From assembly GCA_018061005.1 (NCBI GenBank), contig JAGOVA010000003.1:88110-152109 (forward strand): DNA of 64,000 nt, written 5' to 3'. The notes under the pieces are model-generated. The model was not told the origin of the DNA, searched no databases, and was given only the letters and a program-made list of their open reading frames with translations. The DNA comes from Sterolibacterium sp. (GTDB lineage Bacteria; Pseudomonadota; Gammaproteobacteria; Burkholderiales; Rhodocyclaceae). Positions 57,543 to 64,000 of this stretch are shown here, piece by piece. The stretch's first letter is position 1. Each line of letters begins with the position of its first letter. The position numbers and the translations under genes were made by a program.

Positions 57543-58559
57543 TTAGATGGCGCGCGGCGTGGCCGACATCTGGGTCGGATCGGCCAGATCGGCCAGTGCT
57601 TCTATCCAGCCAGGGTTTTCGTTCAGGCAGGGGATGTAATGGAATTCCTTGCCGCCTGCATTCAGGAAGGCGTGGCGGTTTTCAAGGGCGATTTCTTCCA
57701 GTGTTTCCAGGCAGTCCGCCACAAAACCAGGGCAGATCACATCGACAATACTGCGGCCTTGCCGGGCGTGCTGTTCCAGCGTGGGCTGGGTGTAGGGTTG
57801 CAGCCATTCCGCGCGGCCGAAGCGCGACTGGTAGGTGAGTTGCCACTGGTTCTCGTTCAGTCCCAGCGTGCGCGCCAGTTGTTGGGCGGTTTTCTCACAT
57901 TCTTGCGCGTAGGGGTCGCCGCGTTCAACGCTGCGTTTGGGGATGCCGTGGAAGCTCATGACGAGTAGCCGGTCATCGGCCAGGGCGCGGTTCTGGGTTT
58001 GCCAGTGCTTGCGAACACTGGCGGCCAGCGCGGCGATGTAAGCGGGATGTTCCGGATAGCTGTGCTGGGTGTGGATTTCCATGCGCGTATTGTGGCGTGC
58101 CTGCCAGTCGGCAATCGCATCCATGACGCTGGCAGTAGTGCTGCCGGCATATTGCGGGTAAAGCGGAATCACGCGAACCTGGGTGATGCCCTGGCGGGCG
58201 AATTCGTCGAGGCGTGTGGCGATGGCCGGTGCGCCGTAGCGCATCGCCCAGCTGACTTCGATGTCGCGTTGCCCGCGCAGGCCGAGCAGGCCGCGCAGCA
58301 GCTTGGCTTGCTTTTCGGTATGCACCTTGAGCGGTGAGCCTTCCGGTGTCCAGATTTTGGCGTACTTGGCGGCCGACCTGGCCGGGCGGGTGGTGAGGAT
58401 GATGCCGTGCAGGATCAGCCACCAGGGCAGACGCGGCAGTTCCACGACGCGGCGATCCCAGAGGAATTCAGCCAGGTAGCGGCGCAGCGCGGCGGGGGTG
58501 GGCGCATCGGGCGAGCCAAGGTTGACCAGCAGCAGGGCGGTTTTTTGCGGGCGGGTCAT
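57543..58559 (-). CDS. hemH: Ferrochelatase
   Basis: It inserts iron into protoporphyrin IX as the last step of heme synthesis. The 338-residue protein has the catalytic His in MSFHGIPKRSVERGDPY, WLQPYTQPTLE, and CPGFVADCLETLEEI. It starts 3 bp after the hrcA stop, so it is cotranscribed with hrcA. Confidence 0.96.
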   Translation of the reverse strand: MTRPQKTALLLVNLGSPDAPTPAALRRYLAEFLWDRRVVELPRLPWWLILHGIILTTRPARSAAKYAKIWTPEGSPLKVHTEKQAKLLRGLLGLRGQRDIEVSWAMRYGAPAIATRLDEFARQGITQVRVIPLYPQYAGSTTASVMDAIADWQARHNTRMEIHTQHSYPEHPAYIAALAASVRKHWQTQNRALADDRLLVMSFHGIPKRSVERGDPYAQECEKTAQQLARTLGLNENQWQLTYQSRFGRAEWLQPYTQPTLEQHARQGRSIVDVICPGFVADCLETLEEIALENRHAFLNAGGKEFHYIPCLNENPGWIEALADLADPTQMSATPRAI

Positions 58560-58562
58560 GCG

Positions 58563-59582
58563 TCAGTGGTTTGAGAGTGCGCTGGAGAGCAGTTTGGCGG
58601 TGATGTCGACGATGGGAATCATGCGTTCGTAGGCCATGCGGGTGGGGCCGATGACGCCGATCGAGCCGACGACCTCGCCGTCGATTTCATAAGGTGAGGC
58701 AATCACGCTGCATTCGTCGAGCGAGGCGATGCCCGATTCGTTGCCGATGAAAATCTGCACCCCTGCGGCACGGTTGCTGGTGTCGAGCAGTTGCATCAGG
58801 CTGGTTTTCTGTTCAAACAGGGCGAATAGTTCGCGCAGGCGTTTCATGTCCGAGGAAAGATCGGCCACGTCGAGCAGGTTGCGTTCGCCGGAAATCACAT
58901 AAGGGGTGTTGCCATCGTTCATGGCTTCGCTGCTGGCGCTGAGTGCGGCATTCATCAGCTCGCCCATGTCGCTGCGGAGTTGCCCCAGTTCGATGTGGAT
59001 GCGCTCGCGTACTTGAAGGAAATCGAGGCCTATACAGTTCTGGTTGAGATAGTTGGCCGCTTCGACCAGTTCGGCTGCGCTGTAGTTGCGTTGCGGAATC
59101 AGGATGCGGTTTTGCACGTCGCCATTTTCGGTGACGATGATGAGCAGGATGCGTTTTTCCGACAGGCTGAGAAATTCGATCTGGCGGATGCGGGGTGTCT
59201 GTCGACGCGGTGCCACGACCACGCTGGCAAAATGCGAAAGCTGCGAGAGCAGTTGCGAAGCCTGGCTGATGACGCGTTGCGGCTGGTCGGGAAGGATGGC
59301 GCCTTGCAACTCATGGAGTTCGGCGCGCTCCAGTGGTTTGACCGTCAGCAGGGAGTCGACAAACAGCCGGTAGCCGCGCGGGGTGGGCACGCGCCCGGCC
59401 GAGGTGTGCGGGCTGGTAATGAAGCCATGTTCCTCAAGATCGGACATGACATTGCGGATGGTGGCGGGCGACAGATCAAGCGGCGAGTGGCGTGACAGCG
59501 TGCGTGAGCCGACGGGCTGACCTTCCTCGATATAACGTTCGATCAGGGTTTTGAGCAGGGTTTGGGCGCGCAGGTCGAGCAT
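58563..59582 (-). CDS. hrcA: Heat-inducible transcription repressor HrcA
   Basis: The 339-residue repressor binds CIRCE elements and controls groESL and sometimes dnaK. The start [21 protein letters not shown] and winged helix with [17 protein letters not shown] are typical; GAF-like and inserted domains follow. No CIRCE element is visible near the gene, so autoregulation is not supported here. It is followed by hemH. Confidence 0.96.
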   Translation of the reverse strand: MLDLRAQTLLKTLIERYIEEGQPVGSRTLSRHSPLDLSPATIRNVMSDLEEHGFITSPHTSAGRVPTPRGYRLFVDSLLTVKPLERAELHELQGAILPDQPQRVISQASQLLSQLSHFASVVVAPRRQTPRIRQIEFLSLSEKRILLIIVTENGDVQNRILIPQRNYSAAELVEAANYLNQNCIGLDFLQVRERIHIELGQLRSDMGELMNAALSASSEAMNDGNTPYVISGERNLLDVADLSSDMKRLRELFALFEQKTSLMQLLDTSNRAAGVQIFIGNESGIASLDECSVIASPYEIDGEVVGSIGVIGPTRMAYERMIPIVDITAKLLSSALSNH

Positions 59583-59637
59583 GAAGGCGATTGTAGTCCG
59601 ATCAGCTCGATTTCTCGCGTCTGCCGGTACTTGCTGC

Positions 59638-59901
59638 TTACTGTTCGCCCGGGTTGAACAGGCGCAACATGGCATTGAACGCCGTGGAGCTGTGCTGCGG
59701 GTTGTAGCGTTCGAACAGGCGGTTCTGCCGCTCACGTCGTTCGGCGGGCAGGCTGTCGAGGATGTGCTGGCGTTCGCGGGTGATTTCCTGGTGCATCCGT
59801 TCCGTGACGAACAGGAAGGGAATCGGTGTGTACAGGCCATCGCGTCCGGGCAGATGGTAACGTGTCGAGAGAGGCAATTCAGACGGCGTGGTTTTTTTCA
59901 T
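59638..59901 (-). CDS. Small unknown protein
   Basis: Start ATG 59901 with AAGG upstream gives 87 residues. It is charged, with a predicted helix rich in Arg and Glu ([32 protein letters not shown]). It has no membrane segment or signal peptide. I recognise no family. It lies 55 bp upstream of hrcA in the same direction and may share its promoter. Confidence 0.6.
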   Translation of the reverse strand: MKKTTPSELPLSTRYHLPGRDGLYTPIPFLFVTERMHQEITRERQHILDSLPAERRERQNRLFERYNPQHSSTAFNAMLRLFNPGEQ

Positions 59902-60088
59902 GGCATGAGCCTTCCGGATAGGCGAGGTGCAGGACAACCCGGCATTTTACTTTGCATTTGGCATTTTGGGGGCATGTGCAATGTGTTGCAGAGTGTTGTA
60001 TTTTGTATCTTCGTGTGCGGTGTGCAGCGGGGCGGTAGAATTGCGCCTTTCCAGCGAGGCTGTCATTGAGTTTTTCATCGAGGTTGCC

Positions 60089-60616
60089 ATGAATACACAT
60101 TTTTTCAGGTTTCAGTGGTTTCCCGCGCGTGCGGTGTGGATCGGGCGGATCGGCTGGATGGGACAGATCGGGCAAGTGTTTGCCGGGTTGAGCCTGATGC
60201 TGGCCGTCACGACGGTCAGTGCGCTACCACAGGCGGCAGTGAGCACCCCTCCGGCATCCAAAAATGCCGTCGTCAAAAAGTTTGCGACAGATCCGGTGTT
60301 GCGTCAGGGGATGACGAAAATTGCATCGCTGCTTGAATCCTTGTCGAATGCAGCGCAAGGGTCGGTGCAGGCATCGACAGCGGCCGGGCTTGCCGGGCAG
60401 GTTGAGGCTGAAGTGGCGAATATCATCAAAAACTGCAAGCTCGAACCTCGCGCAGATCATGCGTTGCACGAGATACTGCTGGACATCAACCAATCGGTGC
60501 TGCTGCTACGGAACAACAAACCGGGTATCCAGCACAGCGGTCGGCAGGCACTGGCGCAGGCACTGCGTAATTACGCGAGATACTTTGACCATCCGGGCTG
60601 GGGCGATCCTCGTTAA
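60089..60616 (+). CDS. Exported protein of unknown function
   Basis: A 175-residue protein with a long N-terminal region and a signal peptide (FAGLSLMLAVTTVSA). The mature part is mainly helical with one Cys (IIKNCKLEP) and DHALHEILLDINQSVLLL, which recalls small periplasmic proteins sensing metals, but no family is certain. ATG 60158 is an alternative start. The holin-like gene begins 37 bp later. Confidence 0.65.
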   Translation: MNTHFFRFQWFPARAVWIGRIGWMGQIGQVFAGLSLMLAVTTVSALPQAAVSTPPASKNAVVKKFATDPVLRQGMTKIASLLESLSNAAQGSVQASTAAGLAGQVEAEVANIIKNCKLEPRADHALHEILLDINQSVLLLRNNKPGIQHSGRQALAQALRNYARYFDHPGWGDPR

Positions 60617-60653
60617 CCGGCTACCGTGCACCCTTGTTCTGGCAAAACCCACC

Positions 60654-61052
60654 ATGTTCGATAGTCTGTACGCTTTTCTGATTCACTGGGGAACACTCGT
60701 CGTCGCCTTGTGGCTGGCCAGTCGATTGTTCACGGGGATCCGTTTCGAGAGCCGTGGTGCGTTGCTGGGCGCGGCATTGCTGCTGGGGTTTGTGAATGCT
60801 TTTGTTAAACCGCTGGTGATTTTGCTCACCCTCCCCTTCACCTTGATCACGCTGGGTCTGTTTCTGCTGGTTATCAATGCCCTGATGATCAAACTGGTCG
60901 CCGCATTGGTGGGGGGGTTCAAACTTTCCGGGTTCTGGACGGCATTTTTTGCCAGTATTTTCATTTCCCTGTTCAGTTTTGTGGCCAGCTACTTCCTGTC
61001 GGGCGGTAGTGTGGCGTTTCAGCCGATTTCTGGCGAAGGCATCTGGGTTTGA
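60654..61052 (+). CDS. Four-helix membrane protein of the YvlD/phage-holin-like family
   Basis: The 132-residue protein has four membrane helices and the family pattern FVNAFVKPLVILLTLPFTLITLGLFLLVINAL. Such proteins are named phage holin family (superfamily IV) but are usually chromosomal and not phage lysis genes. No SD sequence is clear. It overlaps the possible TTG start of the next gene by 4 bp. Confidence 0.85.
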   Translation: MFDSLYAFLIHWGTLVVALWLASRLFTGIRFESRGALLGAALLLGFVNAFVKPLVILLTLPFTLITLGLFLLVINALMIKLVAALVGGFKLSGFWTAFFASIFISLFSFVASYFLSGGSVAFQPISGEGIWV

Positions 61053-61057
61053 ACGGC

Positions 61058-61450
61058 ATGACGAATGCGAACGTAACAATTTACGGCATCAAAAACTGCA
61101 CAACGATGAAGAAAACCTTTGCCTGGTTTGAGGCGCAGGGCATCGATTATGTTTTTCACGATTACAAAAAAGAGGGTGTGCCACAGGCACATCTGCTGCG
61201 CTGGTGCGGCACGCCGGGCTGGCAGACGTTGCTCAATACGCGCGGGACGACCTGGCGCAAGCTGTCGGCCGGGCAGCAAGCCATCACGTCCACAGACCAG
61301 GCGGTGGCCTTGATGCAGGCGTCTCCCAGCGTGATTCGCCGTCCGTTGATTGAAGTGGTGGGCGAATTGCAGAGCGGCGAATTACTGATTGGCTTTGATC
61401 CGCAAAGATGGGCCACACTTTTCAGGCAGACCACGGAGCCGCAGGCATGA
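61058..61450 (+). CDS. ArsC/Spx-family reductase-like protein (YffB type)
   Basis: A 130-residue thioredoxin-fold protein. IYGIKNCTTMKK carries the single redox Cys and IRRPLIE the conserved Arg-Pro region of ArsC/Spx proteins. YffB-type members use glutathione rather than arsenate. ATG 61058 is used; TTG 61049 would overlap the upstream gene. Its stop overlaps the hslO start (ATGA). Confidence 0.88.
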   Translation: MTNANVTIYGIKNCTTMKKTFAWFEAQGIDYVFHDYKKEGVPQAHLLRWCGTPGWQTLLNTRGTTWRKLSAGQQAITSTDQAVALMQASPSVIRRPLIEVVGELQSGELLIGFDPQRWATLFRQTTEPQA

Positions 61451-62358
61451 GCCAATTCGTACTCCCCACTTCGAGTCAGATCACTCGTTTCTTGTTTGAG
61501 GATCTGGATGTTTGTGGTTCTGTCGTGCAACTGACGGAGGCCTGGGTGGGCATGCACCGGGGGCGCGGTTACGCATCGCGCGCGCAGATGTTGCTGGGGG
61601 AGATGTCGGTGGTGGCCAGCTTGATGGGAGCCAATCTCAAGACATCCGGGCGGCTGACTTTTCAGGCGCAGGGTGCCGGGCCGATTTCGATGATGGTGGT
61701 GGATTGCGAGCGGCTATCCGAGGGTGGCGTGTTGTTGCGCGGGATGGCGCGCTGTGCCGAAACGCCGCATGACCCGGCCGGGCTGGAGGCTCTTCCGCTC
61801 GATGAATTGCTGGGGGATGGCACATTGCTGTTCAGCCTGCAAAGCGAAATGACGGACATGCCCTATCAGAGCCAGGTGCCGCTGGCGGGGCACAACATGG
61901 CGGAAATCTTTGAGCACTTCATGAGCCAGTCGGCGCAGCAGCCGGCGCGGCTGTGGCTGTTTGCCAATGACACATCGGCGTGTGGTCTTTTTTTGCAAAC
62001 CCTGCCGCCGCGTGAACGTGAAGAAAACGCCGATGCGGATGGCTGGAACCGGATACAGCAGCTGGCCGCGACGGTGCGTGCCGAGGAGCTGATGTTGCCG
62101 CCCGAGACTTTGTTGCGACGCTTGTTTACCGAAGAAACGTTGCGGGTTTTTGATCCCTGCCCGGTGCGTTATTACTGTCCGCGTGATGAAGACCGGGTGC
62201 GAAGCATGCTGGTTTCATTGGGGCGCGACGAGGTGGCCGGGCTGATTGCCGAACATGGTGAAATTCGCATTCATGATGAGATCTGCAATTACGAATACCA
62301 CTTTGGCCCGGCCGTGCTCGATGAGCTGTTTCCTTCAGCAGGACATACGCTGCATTGA
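61447..62358 (+). CDS. hslO: Hsp33 redox chaperone with degenerate zinc site
   Basis: The 303-residue protein matches Hsp33 over its length (GEMSVVASLMGANLKTSGRLTFQAQG, LRRLFTEETLRVFDPCPVR). Hsp33 is activated by oxidation of four zinc-binding cysteines in C-x-C and C-x-x-C pairs. Here only one of each pair is kept: Cys244 (YYCPRDEDR) and Cys280 (HDEICNYEY). The partners are Tyr242 and Asp277; an extra Cys238 is nearby. Activation by oxidation is therefore probably altered. It is coupled to the ArsC/Spx-like gene by ATGA. Confidence 0.88.
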   Translation: MSQFVLPTSSQITRFLFEDLDVCGSVVQLTEAWVGMHRGRGYASRAQMLLGEMSVVASLMGANLKTSGRLTFQAQGAGPISMMVVDCERLSEGGVLLRGMARCAETPHDPAGLEALPLDELLGDGTLLFSLQSEMTDMPYQSQVPLAGHNMAEIFEHFMSQSAQQPARLWLFANDTSACGLFLQTLPPREREENADADGWNRIQQLAATVRAEELMLPPETLLRRLFTEETLRVFDPCPVRYYCPRDEDRVRSMLVSLGRDEVAGLIAEHGEIRIHDEICNYEYHFGPAVLDELFPSAGHTLH

Positions 62359-62375
62359 GGTTCTATCGGCTATCG

Positions 62376-62405
62376 GTTATTAGCTAATGGTTAATGACTA
62401 ATAGC
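62376..62405. other. AT-rich inverted repeat at the hslO-flgA convergent junction
   Basis: GTTATTAG (62376-62383) and CTAATAGC (62398-62405) pair with one wobble; the right arm includes the flgA stop codon. The local sequence is unusually AT-rich and repeats TTAGCTAATGGTTAATGA-like words. It may serve as a weak terminator. Confidence 0.35.
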
Positions 62406-63105
62406 TGACTTCGACCGTTCCGCCGACGCGGGCGAGGCCGCTGACGATGTGCCCGTTCGCCATCCGCACTTGAACGACCTGGCCGTCTGCGGCGGTATTC
62501 AGGGCGCGTCCGTCGCCGCCGGTCACCTGAAAACCGGGGCCGGTGGCCAGTACCTTGACGCTTTGCCCTTGTTGCACGGCAGCCACCTGCCGCAGCATGT
62601 CACCGCGCAAGGGTCGCCCCGCAGGCAGTGAGATGGATGCGCTACGACCGATGGCCTGGAAGGGATCCGTCAGCAGGCCATCGGGGAGCGCGGTGAGCTC
62701 GCCATGATTACGGCTCAGGTCGGCGGCGCTCACGACTTGTCCTTGAGTCAAGGCGCGCGCCGTGATGAGGTAGTCGCCCTGCACGCGGATGTGTACCGGC
62801 ACATGAATTTTCCAGCCGCCGTTACCCTCTTCCGACGTGCAGCGCAGTATGACGCTGCTGCTGCCCCAGAGTCGCCCGCCAGACACCAGGTTGACGCTGA
62901 ATTCCTTGCAGGGGGACAGGTTGTTGCGTGGGTCGAGCGGGGTGACGCTGTAACTCACTTGCCCTGGCAGCCCCTGGGTTTGTATCTTGAGAAAGTCTTC
63001 AACCGCTGCGCTGACGGGTCGCGGTTCCTGGTAGGCGTGCACGGTTTGCAGCGACAAACACAGCAACAGCAGCAGGCTCGTCCATTGCAGGGGCAGGGCA
63101 CGCAT
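62398..63105 (-). CDS. flgA: Flagellar P-ring assembly chaperone FlgA
   Basis: The 235-residue exported protein has a signal peptide (LLLLLCLSLQTVHA) and a C-terminal SAF domain (RALTQGQVVSAADLSRN, GRPLRGDMLRQ, VKVLATGPGFQVTGGDGRALN). AAAGGAG precedes the ATG. It helps FlgI assemble in the periplasm. No other flagellar gene is in the window; thyA lies upstream. Confidence 0.93.
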   Translation of the reverse strand: MRALPLQWTSLLLLLCLSLQTVHAYQEPRPVSAAVEDFLKIQTQGLPGQVSYSVTPLDPRNNLSPCKEFSVNLVSGGRLWGSSSVILRCTSEEGNGGWKIHVPVHIRVQGDYLITARALTQGQVVSAADLSRNHGELTALPDGLLTDPFQAIGRSASISLPAGRPLRGDMLRQVAAVQQGQSVKVLATGPGFQVTGGDGRALNTAADGQVVQVRMANGHIVSGLARVGGTVEVSY

Positions 63106-63239
63106 GGCAGGCTCCTTTAACGTGAAACAACAAAAATCGGCGACAGGTTGCAGCGCAGAGTGTGGCGAGTGTAATAAGTACGATGCGCCAGGGCGGGTTT
63201 CATTCGGGTTGGCGGGCGTTGGCGGCCATGAGCGTGATT

Positions 63240-64000
63240 TCAAACCGCCACGGGGGCGGCAATGTGTGGTTGGGGCTGGTAATCCAGCAGGGTGAAGTCT
63301 TCGTAGCGGAAGGCGAAGATGTCTTGCACTGCCGGGTTGAGTTGCATGATGGGTAGCGCACCGGGCGTGCGTGTCAGCTGTAGACGCGCTTGATCAAGGT
63401 GGTTGGTGTAGAGGTGCGCGTCGCCCAGCGTGTGCACGAAGTCGCCCGGGCGGTAACCGCAAACTTGCGCCAGCATCAGGGTGAACAGGGCGTAGGAAGC
63501 AATGTTGAACGGCACTCCCAGGAAAATGTCGGCACTGCGCTGATAGAGCTGGCAGGACAGGCGACCTTCTGCGACATAAAATTGAAACAGGGCATGGCAG
63601 GGCGGCAGTTTCATTTTGGGCACGTCGCCGGGGTTCCATGCGCTGACGATGTGACGGCGGGAGTCCGGATTGTTTTTCAGACCGTCGACGAGTTCGGTAA
63701 TCTGGTCTATCTCGCGGCCATCGGCCGCCTGCCAGTGCCGCCATTGTTTGCCGTACACCGGGCCCAGTTCGCCCTGGGCATCGGCCCAGTCGTCCCAGAT
63801 GGATACGCCGTTGTCCTTGAGGTAACGGATATTGGTCGCACCCTGCAGGAACCACAGCAGCTCGTGAATGATCGAGCGGGTGTGCAGTTTTTTGGTGGTC
63901 AGCAGCGGGAAGCCCTGAGCCAGATCGAAACGCATCTGCCAGCCAATAACCGAGCGGGTTCCCGTGCCAGTACGGTCGCTTTTGGGATGGCCGTGTTCGG
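63240..64000 (-). CDS. thyA: Thymidylate synthase, partial (N-terminus outside window)
   Basis: It makes dTMP from dUMP using methylenetetrahydrofolate. The frame runs to the window edge: upstream of an internal Met at 63935 it reads [15 protein letters not shown], the conserved dUMP-binding Arg region. The catalytic Cys is in [11 protein letters not shown], and [26 protein letters not shown] and HLYTNHLDQ are intact. Only the first few residues are missing. Confidence 0.96.
   Translation of the reverse strand, partial: EHGHPKSDRTGTGTRSVIGWQMRFDLAQGFPLLTTKKLHTRSIIHELLWFLQGATNIRYLKDNGVSIWDDWADAQGELGPVYGKQWRHWQAADGREIDQITELVDGLKNNPDSRRHIVSAWNPGDVPKMKLPPCHALFQFYVAEGRLSCQLYQRSADIFLGVPFNIASYALFTLMLAQVCGYRPGDFVHTLGDAHLYTNHLDQARLQLTRTPGALPIMQLNPAVQDIFAFRYEDFTLLDYQPQPHIAAPVAV

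Noticed and set aside
59583-59637. Possible CIRCE operator upstream of hrcA
   Set aside because: No TTAGCACTC-N9-GAGTGCTAA or near match is present.
60654-61052. Prophage lysis gene
   Set aside because: Despite the holin-like family name, no phage gene is nearby and this family is usually chromosomal.

Overview
The window reads as chromosomal DNA of a GC-rich betaproteobacterium, probably a facultative anaerobe close to the Nitrosomonadales/Rhodocyclales. The evidence is the gene set and order: argD-argF-argG followed by a DUF2788 membrane protein, ppnP and yajQ; a three-gene 2-oxoacid:acceptor oxidoreductase of the kind described in denitrifying Azoarcus/Thauera; a cobalt-early cobalamin operon; and several diguanylate cyclases. 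No tRNA, rRNA, CRISPR array, prophage or intact insertion sequence was seen. Coding density is very high, with many 4-14 bp start/stop overlaps.

Layout. 1-3909 (+): end of argD, argF, argG, DUF2788 protein, ppnP and yajQ, closed by a 40-bp perfect palindrome acting as a two-way terminator. 4029-8338: a glutamine amidotransferase (-), then a Nudix hydrolase, a DISM-type diguanylate cyclase and a CbiB-like membrane protein (+). 8360-14295 (+): thiolase, then korC-korA-korB. The korC Shine-Dalgarno lies inside a strong hairpin that competes with a second hairpin. 14506-15681: another diguanylate cyclase. 15779-17059 (-): a FadL-type outer membrane channel.

17142-31970 (-): one cobalamin supercluster of 16 genes (cobO, cbiM, cobM, cbiX, cobH, cbiD, cobL, cobI, cbiG, cobE, cobJ, cobB, bluB, cbiB, cobC, cobQ) behind a clear cobalamin riboswitch. 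CbiX, CbiD and CbiG show that cobalt is inserted early (the anaerobic-type route). The precorrin-6A reductase (CobK/CbiJ) and the nucleotide-loop enzymes (CobU, CobS, CobT, CobC phosphatase) are not in the window.

32023-38599: an ankyrin protein (-), then a TonB-like protein, a polysaccharide deacetylase, a DUF4015 glycosidase-like protein and a serine-hydrolase/NamZ (DUF1343) fusion (+). The last three form a tight envelope-glycan gene group. 38556-42927 (-): a four-PAS histidine kinase and a PAS-GGDEF-EAL protein. 43143-48786 (+): short-chain dehydrogenase, small membrane protein, catalase, thioredoxin-like [2Fe-2S] ferredoxin, alpha/beta hydrolase and a NodIJ-type ABC exporter. 48803-50587 (-): a GspE/PilB-type ATPase. 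50707-51015 (+): a secreted protein made of two cysteine-patterned repeats.

51142-59901, mostly (-): htpG with an apparently perfect sigma-32 promoter, trxC, a MASE1-type diguanylate cyclase (+), an OsmC-YcaO fusion, hemH, hrcA and a small unknown gene. 60089-62358 (+): a secreted unknown, a holin-like membrane protein, a Spx/ArsC-like protein and an Hsp33 that has lost two of its four zinc cysteines. 62398-64000 (-): flgA and a partial thyA.

Recurring themes are cyclic-di-GMP signalling (four GGDEF proteins, all with an RxxD inhibitory site, plus YajQ), stress and redox proteostasis (HtpG, HrcA, Hsp33, TrxC, KatA, OsmC-YcaO) and tetrapyrrole metabolism (the cob operon and HemH). The most unusual features are the two alternative hairpins at korC, the degenerate Hsp33 switch, the serine-hydrolase-NamZ fusion with its neighbours, the solo CbiM and the duplicated Cys-repeat protein.
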